Assembly (NCBI RefSeq): GCF_010731615.1
Contig: NZ_AP022618.1
Location: forward strand, 744,001 to 808,000
Origin: Mycolicibacterium insubricum
Lineage (GTDB): Bacteria; Actinomycetota; Actinomycetes; Mycobacteriales; Mycobacteriaceae
DNA length: 64,000 nucleotides
Direction: 5' to 3'
Below are positions 31,301-39,622 of the stretch, one piece after another (position 1 is the first letter of the stretch; every line of letters begins with the position of its first letter). Position numbers and translations under genes: made by a program. Below the pieces are notes generated by a model. It searched no databases. It had not been told where the DNA came from and saw only the letters and a list, made by a program, of their open reading frames with translations.

Positions 31301-31771
31301 TCAGGGGTTCTCGGCGCGAGCCTTGAGCCGGGCCAGGGTGGTCTCGATGTGCTGCCGGTTGACCGTGTCGCGGTCGGAAACCCCGGTCAGCAACCCGGCC
31401 AGCGGGCTGAACCAGCCCGGCCGGCGGTCCCAGGTGCTCTCGGTCAGCCGGGAACCGGCCTCGGTCGCCTCCAGCTGGTAGCTCCAGTGCGCGATCGGGA
31501 TGCCCATCGCCCGCACGTCGAAGCTGAACTCCCGGCCCGGGACGGCTCGGGTGACGGTGCAGTTGGTCGACCAGGTCTTGGTGCCGTTGCGGTTGCGACC
31601 GGTGAACACCGCGCCGGGCTCGGCGGAATCGCCCTTCTTCCACACCATTTCGGTGGTTTCCTCGGCCAGCGCGGCCAGTGTCGGAAGGTCGGTGACCAGC
31701 GCGTAGACGGTCTGCGGATCGGCCGCGATGTCGACGGAGGCGGTCGCGTTGGGCGCGGATTGCGGTGTCAT
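31301..31771 (-). CDS. SRPBCC (polyketide cyclase/START-like) protein
   Basis: The 156-residue protein has the helix-grip fold: ASVDIAADPQTVYALVTDLPTLAALAEE (first strand and helix), then strand pairs FTGRNRNGTKTWSTNCTVTRAVPGREFSFDV, and a long C-terminal helix RDTVNRQHIETTLARLKARAE. SRPBCC proteins bind hydrophobic ligands in a central cavity; the ligand is unknown. It converges with the NTF2-like gene (4 bases between stops) and is downstream of another NTF2-like gene on its own strand with a 9-base gap, so these two are probably co-transcribed. Confidence 0.85.
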   Translation of the reverse strand: MTPQSAPNATASVDIAADPQTVYALVTDLPTLAALAEETTEMVWKKGDSAEPGAVFTGRNRNGTKTWSTNCTVTRAVPGREFSFDVRAMGIPIAHWSYQLEATEAGSRLTESTWDRRPGWFSPLAGLLTGVSDRDTVNRQHIETTLARLKARAENP

Positions 31772-31780
31772 GCCCGCAGC

Positions 31781-32185
31781 CTATGCCGACGGACCGAATA
31801 CCTCGAGGGCCAGGTTGGTGTCCCCGTACACCCGCAGCGCGGTGATCAGCCCGTCGTGGGTGTCGAAGAGGAACACCAGCGGGATCTCGTAGTGTCGCCC
31901 GTCGGCGGTGATGCCCTCGGCCTGCGCCTCGATCACCGTGTTCTCGGCGTCGTTGAGACAGCGGATCAGGTGGAACTCGACGCTGTTGTGCTGCCGGAAG
32001 CCCTCCAGAAGGGTGCGGAACGCCGCCGCGTCACAGGTTCGCCCGGCGGTGTTGGTCCAGTAGGTGAAATCGTCGCTGACCAGGGAGAACGCCTCGTCCA
32101 GGTCGCCGTCGGCGCTGATGGTCTGCACGAACAGCCAGCCCAGCTCGGCCTGCGGGTCGTCGAACGGCGTGGTCACGACGACCAT
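31781..32185 (-). CDS. NTF2-like (SnoaL-type) small protein
   Basis: The 134-residue protein has the cone fold: SADGDLDEAFSLVSDDFTYWTNTAGRTCDAAAFRTLLEGF followed by HLIRCLNDAENTVIEAQAEGITADGRHY and FLFDTHDGLITALRVYGDT. It resembles ketosteroid-isomerase-like proteins annotated as nuclear transport factor 2 family. It lies directly upstream of the SRPBCC gene (9 bases), a pairing that fits sequential handling of one hydrophobic metabolite, which is inference. The start at ATG 32185 is 67 bases from the divergent Ddn-like gene. Confidence 0.82.
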   Translation of the reverse strand: MVVVTTPFDDPQAELGWLFVQTISADGDLDEAFSLVSDDFTYWTNTAGRTCDAAAFRTLLEGFRQHNSVEFHLIRCLNDAENTVIEAQAEGITADGRHYEIPLVFLFDTHDGLITALRVYGDTNLALEVFGPSA

Positions 32186-32252
32186 CCTCGCCGTTGGCCG
32201 CGCCGGTCGTCAACGAGACGGGACCGGCCGCGTCGTCGGTAGCATCGAGAAG

Positions 32253-32693
32253 ATGAGCAGTACACCCGGAAGCATCAGGCGTGGCAATCCGTTGGAGACC
32301 GGGCACCGGCTGCTGTTGAAACTGACCGGCGGGCGCTTCCCGCGCACGGTGATGGGCATGCTTGCCGTCGAACTGCACACCGTCGGCCGGAAATCCGGAC
32401 GCCCGTTCGCGAACATGCTGACCAGCCCGGTGCACGACGACAACCGCATCGTGCTGGTGGCCTCCAAGGGCGGCGACCCGAAAGATCCCGACTGGTACCG
32501 CAATGCCATCGCCAATCCGGATGTCACCCTCACCGTCAACGGCGTGGACCGGCTGATGACGGCCCGTACCGCGACCCCCGCCGAGCGCGCGGAGCTGTGG
32601 CCGCAGGTGGTCAAGGCGTACCGCGGCTATGCCGGGTACCAGGAGAAGACTGACCGGGAGATCCCGCTGCTGATCTGCGAGCCGCGGGCCTGA
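32253..32693 (+). CDS. Deazaflavin (F420)-dependent nitroreductase-like protein, Ddn family
   Basis: The 146-residue split-barrel protein reads RFPRTVMGMLAVELHTVGRKSGRPFANML (barrel entry, with the GRKSG motif of the Ddn family) and VLVASKGGDPKDPDWYRNAIANPDVTLTVNG, the F420-binding and WYRNA signatures. C-terminal FWPxV-like region is ELWPQVVKAYRGYAGYQEKTDREIPLLICEP. The family uses F420H2 to reduce quinones or small substrates. ATG 32253 is chosen as the first Met inside the conserved part. It converges with ptsH. Confidence 0.88.
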   Translation: MSSTPGSIRRGNPLETGHRLLLKLTGGRFPRTVMGMLAVELHTVGRKSGRPFANMLTSPVHDDNRIVLVASKGGDPKDPDWYRNAIANPDVTLTVNGVDRLMTARTATPAERAELWPQVVKAYRGYAGYQEKTDREIPLLICEPRA

Positions 32694-32696
32694 GGC

Positions 32697-32957
32697 CTAT
32701 CCGGCGTCGAGATCACCGGCGATGAGCCCGGCGATGCGCTCCAGAAGGGCGGGGTCCTGGCAGCAGACGGTGACCTCGGTGCCCTTGGCGGCGCCCAGGG
32801 TCATCAGCATCAGCGCCGATCCGGCGTCGACGGGTGCACCCCCGGCGCACGACACCGTCACCTCGGCGCCGGAGGTGGTGACGGCGTCGGCGATGATCGC
32901 CGCGGGACGTGCGTGCAGGCCGACGGCGGACCCCACGGCGACAGTTTTGGAGGGCAT
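32697..32957 (-). CDS. ptsH: HPr phosphocarrier of the phosphotransferase system
   Basis: The 86-residue protein reads MPSKTVAVGSAVGLHARPAA; the phosphorylated His is in GLHARPA near residue 15, and GSALMLMTLGAAKGTEV is the regulatory Ser region. HPr passes phosphate from enzyme I to sugar-specific EII proteins, none of which is in this window. ATG 32957 is chosen over the TTG one codon earlier. It is divergent from ptsI, with only 9 bases between start codons, so the two promoters must lie inside each other's coding sequence. Confidence 0.93.
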   Translation of the reverse strand: MPSKTVAVGSAVGLHARPAAIIADAVTTSGAEVTVSCAGGAPVDAGSALMLMTLGAAKGTEVTVCCQDPALLERIAGLIAGDLDAG

Positions 32958-32966
32958 CAAGGCATC

Positions 32967-34664
32967 ATGCCTGGCATGACGTCACCGAGAACGCACGGCC
33001 CGCTGTGGGGCGTGCCCGTCGTTCCGGGTGTGCGTTACGCCCCGGTGATCCGGCCGGAAGCCGCACCGCCGCCCGTGCCCGCCGCGTCGACCCCGGCGGA
33101 CCCGGACGCCGAGGCCACCCGGTTCGAGGCGGCTGTCGGCGTCGTCGCGGAGCGGTTGCGTGGGCGCGCCGCGCGGGCCACCGGCCCCGCCGCCGAACTG
33201 CTTGCCGTCACCGCGGCACTGGCCACCGATAAGGCCTGGCTGGCGGCGGCGCGCACCCGGATCGCCGGCGGCGCCCCAGCCGAGTGGGCGACCGCCGAGG
33301 CCATCGCGGGGTTCGCCGAGATCTTCGCCGGCCTGGGCGGGTTGATGGCCGAACGGGTCACCGACCTGAACGACATCCGCGACCGGGTGACCGCGGAACT
33401 CGTCGGTTGGCCGGAACCCGGTGTGACACCGCCTGATTCGCCGTCGATCCTGTGCGCCGACGACCTCTCCCCGGCGGATGCGGCCCTACTGGATCCAGCG
33501 CTGGTGGTCGGTTTGGCCACCACACTCGGCGGCCCGACCAGCCACACGGCGATCATCGCCCGTCAGCTCGGTATCCCCTGTGTGGTCGCCGTCGCCGGAC
33601 TCGGCGGGGTCGCCGCGGGCACCATGGTGTTGATCGACGGCACCCGCGGCACCGTCCTCATCGAACCGGATCCGGCGGCGGCCGCCGCCGAGATCGCGCG
33701 TGCGGAGTCCGAAGCCGCGGCCCTGGCGTACTGGTCGGGACCCGGTGTCACCGCCGACGATCACCGTGTCGAACTGCTGGCCAATGTCGCCGACGGCGCC
33801 GCTGCACGCGCCGCGACCGCCACACCGGCCGAGGGGGTCGGGCTGCTGCGCACCGAGCTGTGTTTCCTGCACGCCGGAGCCGAGCCGACGGTCGAGGAGC
33901 AGGCCGGCGCCTACGCCGAGGTGCTGCGGGCCTTTCCCGGGGGCAAGGTCGTCATCCGCACGTTCGACGCGGGTTCGGACAAGCCGCTGGCGTTCGTCGG
34001 CGCGACGGGCTCCGATGAGGCCAACCCGGCACTCGGCGTCCGCGGCTACCGGGTGTCCGCCGCCGATCGGGGGCTGCTGGAACGCCAGCTGACCGCGATC
34101 GCCCGCGCGGCCGAACAGTCCGGTGCGGCGCCGTGGGTGATGGCGCCGATGATCGCCACCCCCGCCGAAGCGGCCGAGTTCGCCGAGCAGGCCCGCGCGC
34201 ACGGACTGAGCCCGGGCGTGATGATCGAGGTCCCGGCCGCCGCCCTGCTGGCCGACCGCATCCTCGCTCACGTCGACTTCCTCTCGGTGGGCACCAACGA
34301 CCTGGCCCAGTACACGATGGCCGCCGATCGGATGTCGGCGGAACTCGCGGCGCTGACCGACCCGTGGCAGCCGGCGGTGCTGGCCCTGGTGGCGATGGTG
34401 GCTCGGGCCGGCCGCGACGCCGGAAAGCCGGTCGGTGCTTGCGGTGAGGCCGCCGCCGATCCGCTGCTGGCCTGCGTGCTGACCGGGATGGAGCTGACGT
34501 CGCTGTCGTCCGCGCCGGCCGCGGTGCGGGCGGTCGGGGCCCGGCTGGCGACGGTGTCCCTGGCGCAGTGCCGGGACGCGGCGGAGGCCGCGCTGGCGAG
34601 TTCGAGTGCGGCCGAGGCCCGCGCTGCGGCTGCCGCGGTGCTGGAGCAGGGCATCCGGGAATAA
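32967..34664 (+). CDS. ptsI: Phosphoenolpyruvate-protein phosphotransferase (enzyme I)
   Basis: The 565-residue enzyme I starts the PTS: it takes phosphate from PEP and passes it to HPr. The active His (about residue 193) is in TLGGPTSHTAIIARQLGIPCVV (two parts). The PEP-binding barrel has AEGVGLLRTELCFL, VIRTFDAGSDKPL, NPALGVRGYR, and VDFLSVGTNDLAQYTMAADR; the active Cys is in PVGACGEAAADP. ATG 32967 (MPGMTSP) or the second ATG at 32976 could be used. It follows ptsH in divergent orientation. M. tuberculosis lacks a complete PTS, so this marks an environmental lineage. Confidence 0.95.
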   Translation: MPGMTSPRTHGPLWGVPVVPGVRYAPVIRPEAAPPPVPAASTPADPDAEATRFEAAVGVVAERLRGRAARATGPAAELLAVTAALATDKAWLAAARTRIAGGAPAEWATAEAIAGFAEIFAGLGGLMAERVTDLNDIRDRVTAELVGWPEPGVTPPDSPSILCADDLSPADAALLDPALVVGLATTLGGPTSHTAIIARQLGIPCVVAVAGLGGVAAGTMVLIDGTRGTVLIEPDPAAAAAEIARAESEAAALAYWSGPGVTADDHRVELLANVADGAAARAATATPAEGVGLLRTELCFLHAGAEPTVEEQAGAYAEVLRAFPGGKVVIRTFDAGSDKPLAFVGATGSDEANPALGVRGYRVSAADRGLLERQLTAIARAAEQSGAAPWVMAPMIATPAEAAEFAEQARAHGLSPGVMIEVPAAALLADRILAHVDFLSVGTNDLAQYTMAADRMSAELAALTDPWQPAVLALVAMVARAGRDAGKPVGACGEAAADPLLACVLTGMELTSLSSAPAAVRAVGARLATVSLAQCRDAAEAALASSSAAEARAAAAAVLEQGIRE

Positions 34665-34685
34665 ACGGACCGCAGTCCGGTTTAT
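34661..34685 (+). terminator. Intrinsic-type hairpin at the end of ptsI
   Basis: ATAAACGGAC (34661-34670) pairs with GTCCGGTTTAT (34675-34685) with one bulged base and the loop CGCA. The stop codon of ptsI (34662-34664) lies in the left arm, and the right arm is T-rich. It ends 31 bases before the pirin start, which suggests that pirin has its own promoter or reads through only partly. Confidence 0.6.
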
Positions 34686-34716
34686 CTGGGTATCCCATTC
34701 ACGAGGAGGTACCGAA

Positions 34717-35688
34717 ATGCCCGCCGTCACCGCAGACACCATCACACTGCCCCGGATCGGCCCAGCCACCGCCGCCGACGCCGAACGCCCGGTCCGGTCC
34801 ATCACCACCGGTCCGCGCGGCCACGAGGGGGAGGGGTTTCCCGTCGTCCGGGCGTTCGCCCGGGCCAACGCCGCAGACCTCGACCCGTTCATCCACATGG
34901 ACCAGATGGGCGAAGTCGACTACCAGCCCGGCGAACCGCGCGGCACCGATTGGCATCCGCACCGCGGCTTCGAAACGGTCACCTACATGATCGACGGCCG
35001 CTTCGCCCACCAGGATTCCCACGGTGGCGGCGGCCTCATCGGCGACGGCGATACCCAGTGGATGACCGCCGGAGCGGGCATCCTGCACATCGAAACGCCG
35101 CCGGCCGAACTCGTCGTCAGCGGTGGACTGTTCCACGGCATCCAACTGTGGGTGAACCTGCCCCGCGCCGACAAGTTCACCGCACCGCGCTACCAATCCA
35201 TCGAGGGCGGTCGGGTCACGCTGCTGGCGTCGGCCGACGGCGGTGCGCTGGTGCGCATCATCGCCGGAGAGATCGATGGCCACCGCGGCCCGGGAGTGAC
35301 GCACACGCCGATCACCTTGGCGCACGCCACGATTGCACCGGGAGCCCAGCTCGGTCTGCCGTGGAACCGGGCGTTCAACGCGCTGGTGTACGTGCTGTCC
35401 GGTCGGGGCAGCGTCGGGCCGGCGGGGCACCCGATCGAGCAGGGCCAGCTCGCGGTGCTCGGCCGCGGTGACCGGATCACCGTTGCCGCCGCGGCCGGCC
35501 AGGATTCGAATCGCCCGGCGATGGAGGTACTGCTGTTGGGCGGCAAGCCGATTCGCGAACCCGTCGCGCACCTGGGCCCGTTCGTGATGAACACCCGGGC
35601 CGAGGTGGCCACCGCCATGGCGGACTACCAGGCAGGACGGTTCGGCACCATCCCGCCGGATGCGTTGCGGCCCTACCGAATCAGCTGA
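34717..35688 (+). CDS. Pirin-family bicupin protein
   Basis: The 323-residue protein has the pirin N-terminal cupin with metal ligands in the usual pattern: DPFIHMDQMGEVDYQPG, then TDWHPHRGFETVTYMIDG and HQDSHGGGG, with AGAGILHIETP as second half. The C-terminal cupin (FNALVYVLSGRGSVG) is the pirin_C part. Bacterial pirins include quercetin dioxygenases and redox sensors; no specific role is visible. ATG 34717 is preceded by a strong GAGGAGG site. Its stop overlaps the end of the converging FUSC-type transporter gene by 8 bases. Confidence 0.92.
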   Translation: MPAVTADTITLPRIGPATAADAERPVRSITTGPRGHEGEGFPVVRAFARANAADLDPFIHMDQMGEVDYQPGEPRGTDWHPHRGFETVTYMIDGRFAHQDSHGGGGLIGDGDTQWMTAGAGILHIETPPAELVVSGGLFHGIQLWVNLPRADKFTAPRYQSIEGGRVTLLASADGGALVRIIAGEIDGHRGPGVTHTPITLAHATIAPGAQLGLPWNRAFNALVYVLSGRGSVGPAGHPIEQGQLAVLGRGDRITVAAAAGQDSNRPAMEVLLLGGKPIREPVAHLGPFVMNTRAEVATAMADYQAGRFGTIPPDALRPYRIS

Positions 35689-37813
35689 GCGAATACAGCT
35701 CGGTCAGTTCGCCCAGGTTAGCGGCGACGGTGATCAAGGGCAGGGCATCGGAGACGGGATCGGCGACGCTGGGCGCCTCCGACCGCAGCGTGGGCACCAG
35801 CTCGTCGAGCAACTGCCGCTGTACCGGGGGCCCGTCGTGCCCGCGCATCTGTGCACACAACTGCTCGGCCTCCGCGCCCAGGATCGCCCGGGTTCGCGGG
35901 TACGCCCCGGCGCTGGGCGGTTCCGGGACGTCGGCGATCAGATCCGCGGCCGCCCGCAGCTTGGCGACGCGGTTGATCTCCCGGACGACCGGCGTCGGAC
36001 GTTCCGGGCGGCCACCGCCCTCGGACAGGAACTGACGCGCACTGTCGTCGACGATGCGGGCCGCCGCCAGAGCCCGCCCGCCCAGTTCGGCGACCGTCGG
36101 GTCCGACGCCGACCGGTCGGCCGAGTCGGTGGTGATCCGGTCGACGGCGGCGTTCAGGTAGTCGAGGCTGGCCGACACCTCGGCGTCGAGTGCCCGGTGC
36201 AGCGCGTTGCCGGACCCGCGGGGCCACAGCAGCAGCGACACGGTCGCCGCGACCAGTCCGCCGACCAGGATGTTCTCGATGCGCAGCAGCCCGACCTGCC
36301 AACCCGACGGCTGAATCAGGTTGAACACGATCAGCACCTGCATGGTGAACGCGGCCTGCCCGGCGGTGAACGACCACAGCTTCGGCACGAACGCCGCCAG
36401 GAACGAGGCGATCGGCAGCAAGAGCCACAGCACCGCGGGATTCACGCCGATCAGTGCGATCAGCGCGGCTCCGAGGGCGAAGCCGAGGGTGGTGCCGACG
36501 ATGGCGCGGACCACGTTCGTACCGGTCGACAGCGCGGTGTTGCGCAGCACCGACATGGCGGCCAACACCACCCAGAAGCCATGTTCCACGGGAAACAATT
36601 GGGTAACGGCCACCGCGAGCGCCAGCCCCAGACCGGTGCGCAGGCTGTTGCGGACCGCCACCGAGCGGGCGGCCAGATGACCCGACGGGATCCGGGTGAC
36701 GGCCTGGGTCTCCGACTGCACCCGGACCGCGGCCTGGGTCGGTGGGAGACCGCGACCCAGGACGCGCGCCAGCAGCGGACGGGCATCGGCGGCCGCCGCT
36801 CCGGCGATGAGCCGGCCGACGACCGCGACTTGGGCGTTGACGGTTCGGCGATCCAGCAGCTGCCGGCCCACCTGCGCGGCCTCGTCGTCGTCGCCGGCGC
36901 GCAGCATCTGCTCGATGTCCGTGCGGTAGCCGCTGAAGGCCACGGTCCGCATGTCCTCGATCGCCGCGGTCAACTCGGCGCGTTGCCGATCACGGTCGCC
37001 GGGATCGCCGCCGCGCAACAGTTGCGCCGAGGCTCGCAGCACCCGCACCGCGGGTGCGGCGTCCGGGCCGAGGCCGGCCGCGGTGTCGTCGTCGACCCGG
37101 TCGCACAGCCAGCCCAGATCGTCGACGACGCGCACCAGCGCCCGGCTGCCGGCGGTCAGGCCGACGGGCCGGTACTCGCTGTCGACGTAGTGGGCGAACA
37201 ATCCGTTCATCGCGTTGTTGACCGCGCGGGCGCTGCCCTGGCCGGCCAGTCGGTCGGCCAGCGCCGAGGCGACCTGACCGCAGCGGCGGCGCAGTTCGTC
37301 GTGGTGCCGCGGTGGGAACACCCACACCGCGGCCGGGATGCACACCGCGGCCGCGATGAGCCAGCCGCCCAGCCGGTCGCCGACGGGTCCCGGCGGCGTG
37401 CACGCGGGAAAGACGAAGGGGACCAGGATCGCCCGTTTCGCCGCGGCCGCCGACGAGGACAGCACCCCGGAGAAGGTTGCCGTCGCACCGACGGCGAACG
37501 TGGTGGCCACCGCCGCCCACGGGTATGGGGCCACCAGCGTGCCGAGCACGATCAGCGCGGCGCCGGAGAGCGTCAACCCGGCATAGGACACCGCGCGGCG
37601 GGCCGGCGTGCCGGGGAAGTCGACCATGATGAGCATCGCGGTGGCCCCGAAGATGGCGAACAGCGGGCCCTGCCCGTGGCCGAGGGAGAAGCCGAGTGCG
37701 GCCGATGCCGGGACACCCAGACCGGCACGGGCCGCCCGGCGCAGCCCGTCGAAGCCCGGGTCGCGCGCGGCCAATGCGGACCGGAACCCGCGGAACGCGC
37801 TAGGCGCATGCAT
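35681..37813 (-). CDS. FUSC-family inner-membrane transporter
   Basis: The 710-residue protein has two blocks of about five or six membrane segments (residues 25-150 and about 355-490), separated by a large soluble middle region. The second block contains FWVVLAAMSVLRNTALSTGTNVVRAIVGTTLGFALG, the fusaric-acid-resistance signature. Family members export aromatic acids or hydroxylated toxins. ATG 37813 (MHAPSAFRG) is chosen; the longer open frame upstream invades the tetR gene. The tetR gene lies 35 bases upstream on the same strand, so the regulator and exporter are probably one unit and the TetR may sense the exported compound. Confidence 0.88.
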   Translation of the reverse strand: MHAPSAFRGFRSALAARDPGFDGLRRAARAGLGVPASAALGFSLGHGQGPLFAIFGATAMLIMVDFPGTPARRAVSYAGLTLSGAALIVLGTLVAPYPWAAVATTFAVGATATFSGVLSSSAAAAKRAILVPFVFPACTPPGPVGDRLGGWLIAAAVCIPAAVWVFPPRHHDELRRRCGQVASALADRLAGQGSARAVNNAMNGLFAHYVDSEYRPVGLTAGSRALVRVVDDLGWLCDRVDDDTAAGLGPDAAPAVRVLRASAQLLRGGDPGDRDRQRAELTAAIEDMRTVAFSGYRTDIEQMLRAGDDDEAAQVGRQLLDRRTVNAQVAVVGRLIAGAAAADARPLLARVLGRGLPPTQAAVRVQSETQAVTRIPSGHLAARSVAVRNSLRTGLGLALAVAVTQLFPVEHGFWVVLAAMSVLRNTALSTGTNVVRAIVGTTLGFALGAALIALIGVNPAVLWLLLPIASFLAAFVPKLWSFTAGQAAFTMQVLIVFNLIQPSGWQVGLLRIENILVGGLVAATVSLLLWPRGSGNALHRALDAEVSASLDYLNAAVDRITTDSADRSASDPTVAELGGRALAAARIVDDSARQFLSEGGGRPERPTPVVREINRVAKLRAAADLIADVPEPPSAGAYPRTRAILGAEAEQLCAQMRGHDGPPVQRQLLDELVPTLRSEAPSVADPVSDALPLITVAANLGELTELYSLS

Positions 37814-37848
37814 GACACTGCAGGGTAGTGCCGGTGCGGGCGTTCGGC

Positions 37849-38457
37849 TCAGCCGTCGTCGCCGGGTTCGTCGGAGGCGATGGTGGCCGCCGCCCCGTCG
37901 GGGGTGAAGCCGTCGCCCCACCAATCGGTGTTCAGGCTGTCGGTCAACCGCCGGAACATCCAGCCCAGGTCATCGGGATTGTGCGGCAGGGTGGACTGCT
38001 CGTACCCGGTCAGCAGGAACACCGCGCATTCGGCGAAGATCTTCGCCTGCCGCTCGTCGCCGGTGATCTCGCGGACCGACGAGACGATGATGTCGAAACG
38101 CTGGAAGTCGACCTCGACCTGGGCGGCCCGCACATCGGGATCCATCGAGGCCCAGGTCCGGATCGCCGCGTCGGCGTCCCAGGACAGGTTCAGCCCGATG
38201 TGCATCAGCCGTTCCAGCCGCTTGTGCGGGTCGGTGATGGAGCGCAGGACCGCCACGCGCTCCCGGGTGGTGCCCAGCCAGTACTCGATCAGCGCCCGGG
38301 TGTAGTGCCCCCAACTGGGAAAATAATGGTAGAACGAGCCGGTCGTCACGCCGAGGCGGTTGCACACCACCGCCAGTTTGAGGCCGCCGTAGCCGACATC
38401 GGCGAGCACTTCGAGACCGATCTCGAAGTACGCCTCGCGGGACACCACACTCGCCAT
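37849..38457 (-). CDS. TetR-family regulator upstream of the FUSC transporter
   Basis: The 202-residue protein starts [52 protein letters not shown] in pieces that form the HTH (the recognition helix is [11 protein letters not shown]). ATG 38457 is chosen over GTG/ATG ten codons earlier. It matches the position of Rv0144. It is divergent from the methyltransferase gene with 136 bases between, and lies 35 bases upstream of the FUSC gene on the same strand. Its ligand is unknown. Confidence 0.9.
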   Translation of the reverse strand: MASVVSREAYFEIGLEVLADVGYGGLKLAVVCNRLGVTTGSFYHYFPSWGHYTRALIEYWLGTTRERVAVLRSITDPHKRLERLMHIGLNLSWDADAAIRTWASMDPDVRAAQVEVDFQRFDIIVSSVREITGDERQAKIFAECAVFLLTGYEQSTLPHNPDDLGWMFRRLTDSLNTDWWGDGFTPDGAAATIASDEPGDDG

Positions 38458-38593
38458 GACATCGCACCATATGTCGCGTGATGGCACTGTGGGGAGTCAG
38501 GGCTGGGAAATGCCCGAGACTTCTTTGCAGTCGAGAACAGTTGCGGTGGATAGCATCGGGAAACAGCCCGCTACGTTCTGGAGGATCCGACCG

Positions 38594-39529
38594 ATGAGTG
38601 CACTTCGCAGTGACGACGACAGTTGGGACATCGCCACCAGCGTCGGCTCGACCGCGGTCATGGTCGCCGCTGCGCGCGCGGCCGAGACCGCGAGCGCCGA
38701 TCCGCTCATCGAGGACCCGTATGCCGCGCTGCTGGTCGACGGCGCGGGCCACGGGTTGTGGTCCGAGGCGCTGCTGTCCGACGACAATCTGGTCCGACTC
38801 GCCGACATCGACGAGGAGCTGGCCGGGGTGGCTCGGCATATGCGCAACTACCAGGCGGTCCGCACCCACTTCTTCGACGCGTTCTTCACCGCAGCCGCCG
38901 CCGACGGGATCACCCAGGTGGTGATTCTCGCGTCAGGACTCGACTCCCGGGCCTACCGGCTGGACTGGCCGGCCGGCACCCGGATCTTCGAAATCGACCA
39001 GCCCAAGGTCCTGGAGTACAAGGCCGCGGTGCTGGACCGGCACGGCGTGCGTCCGGCCGCCGAGCTGACTCCGGTGCCGATCGACCTGCGGGCCGACTGG
39101 CCGGCCGCCCTGCGGGCCGCCGGGTTCGACCCGGAACTGCGTTCGGCGTGGCTGGCCGAGGGGCTGTTGATGTACCTGCCGTCGGAGGCCCAGGACCGGT
39201 TGTTCGAGAACATCGGAGAACTCTGCGCCCCGGGCAGCCGGGTGGCCGCCGAGACCGCGGTGAACCGCAGCGAGGAGCGGCGCGCCGAACTGCGGGAGCG
39301 GCTGGAACGGGCGACGGCGATCCTGGGACTGGAACCCGGCATCGACGTCGGCGAACTCATCTATCACGACCCGCAGCGCACCGAACTGGTCGGCTGGCTG
39401 GGCGATCACGGCTGGCGGGCGACCGGGGTCCGGGCGAACCGGGAGATGGCCCGCCTCGGCCGCGGGGTCGCCGGCCCCGACGCCGACGACGAGTCGTTTT
39501 CCTTTCTGGTGACCGCCCAGCGGCGCTGA
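38594..39529 (+). CDS. SAM-dependent methyltransferase, mycobacterial TIGR00027 family (Rv0145/Rv0146 type)
   Basis: The 311-residue protein begins with the family's typical [20 protein letters not shown] and RTHFFDAFF, then the SAM-binding [18 protein letters not shown] (motif I), [15 protein letters not shown], and [21 protein letters not shown]. tuberculosis carries many paralogues of unknown substrate and Rv0145-Rv0146 sit at this position. ATG 38594 is chosen from the first conserved residue; the longer frame upstream overlaps the tetR. A single copy is present here. Confidence 0.92.
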   Translation: MSALRSDDDSWDIATSVGSTAVMVAAARAAETASADPLIEDPYAALLVDGAGHGLWSEALLSDDNLVRLADIDEELAGVARHMRNYQAVRTHFFDAFFTAAAADGITQVVILASGLDSRAYRLDWPAGTRIFEIDQPKVLEYKAAVLDRHGVRPAAELTPVPIDLRADWPAALRAAGFDPELRSAWLAEGLLMYLPSEAQDRLFENIGELCAPGSRVAAETAVNRSEERRAELRERLERATAILGLEPGIDVGELIYHDPQRTELVGWLGDHGWRATGVRANREMARLGRGVAGPDADDESFSFLVTAQRR

Positions 39530-39622
39530 TCCCGTCATCGCCACCACCGGTCGACGACGGCCTGCCTACGATGGAGGCCACTGGCTGTCGCCGGAACTTC
39601 CGCAGGGCCGAAGGAGAACACC

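Noticed and set aside
38458..38593. TetR operator between the regulator and the methyltransferase gene
   Set aside because: A partly symmetric stretch (CACCATATGTCGCGTGATG) is present near 38465, but the arms match poorly.
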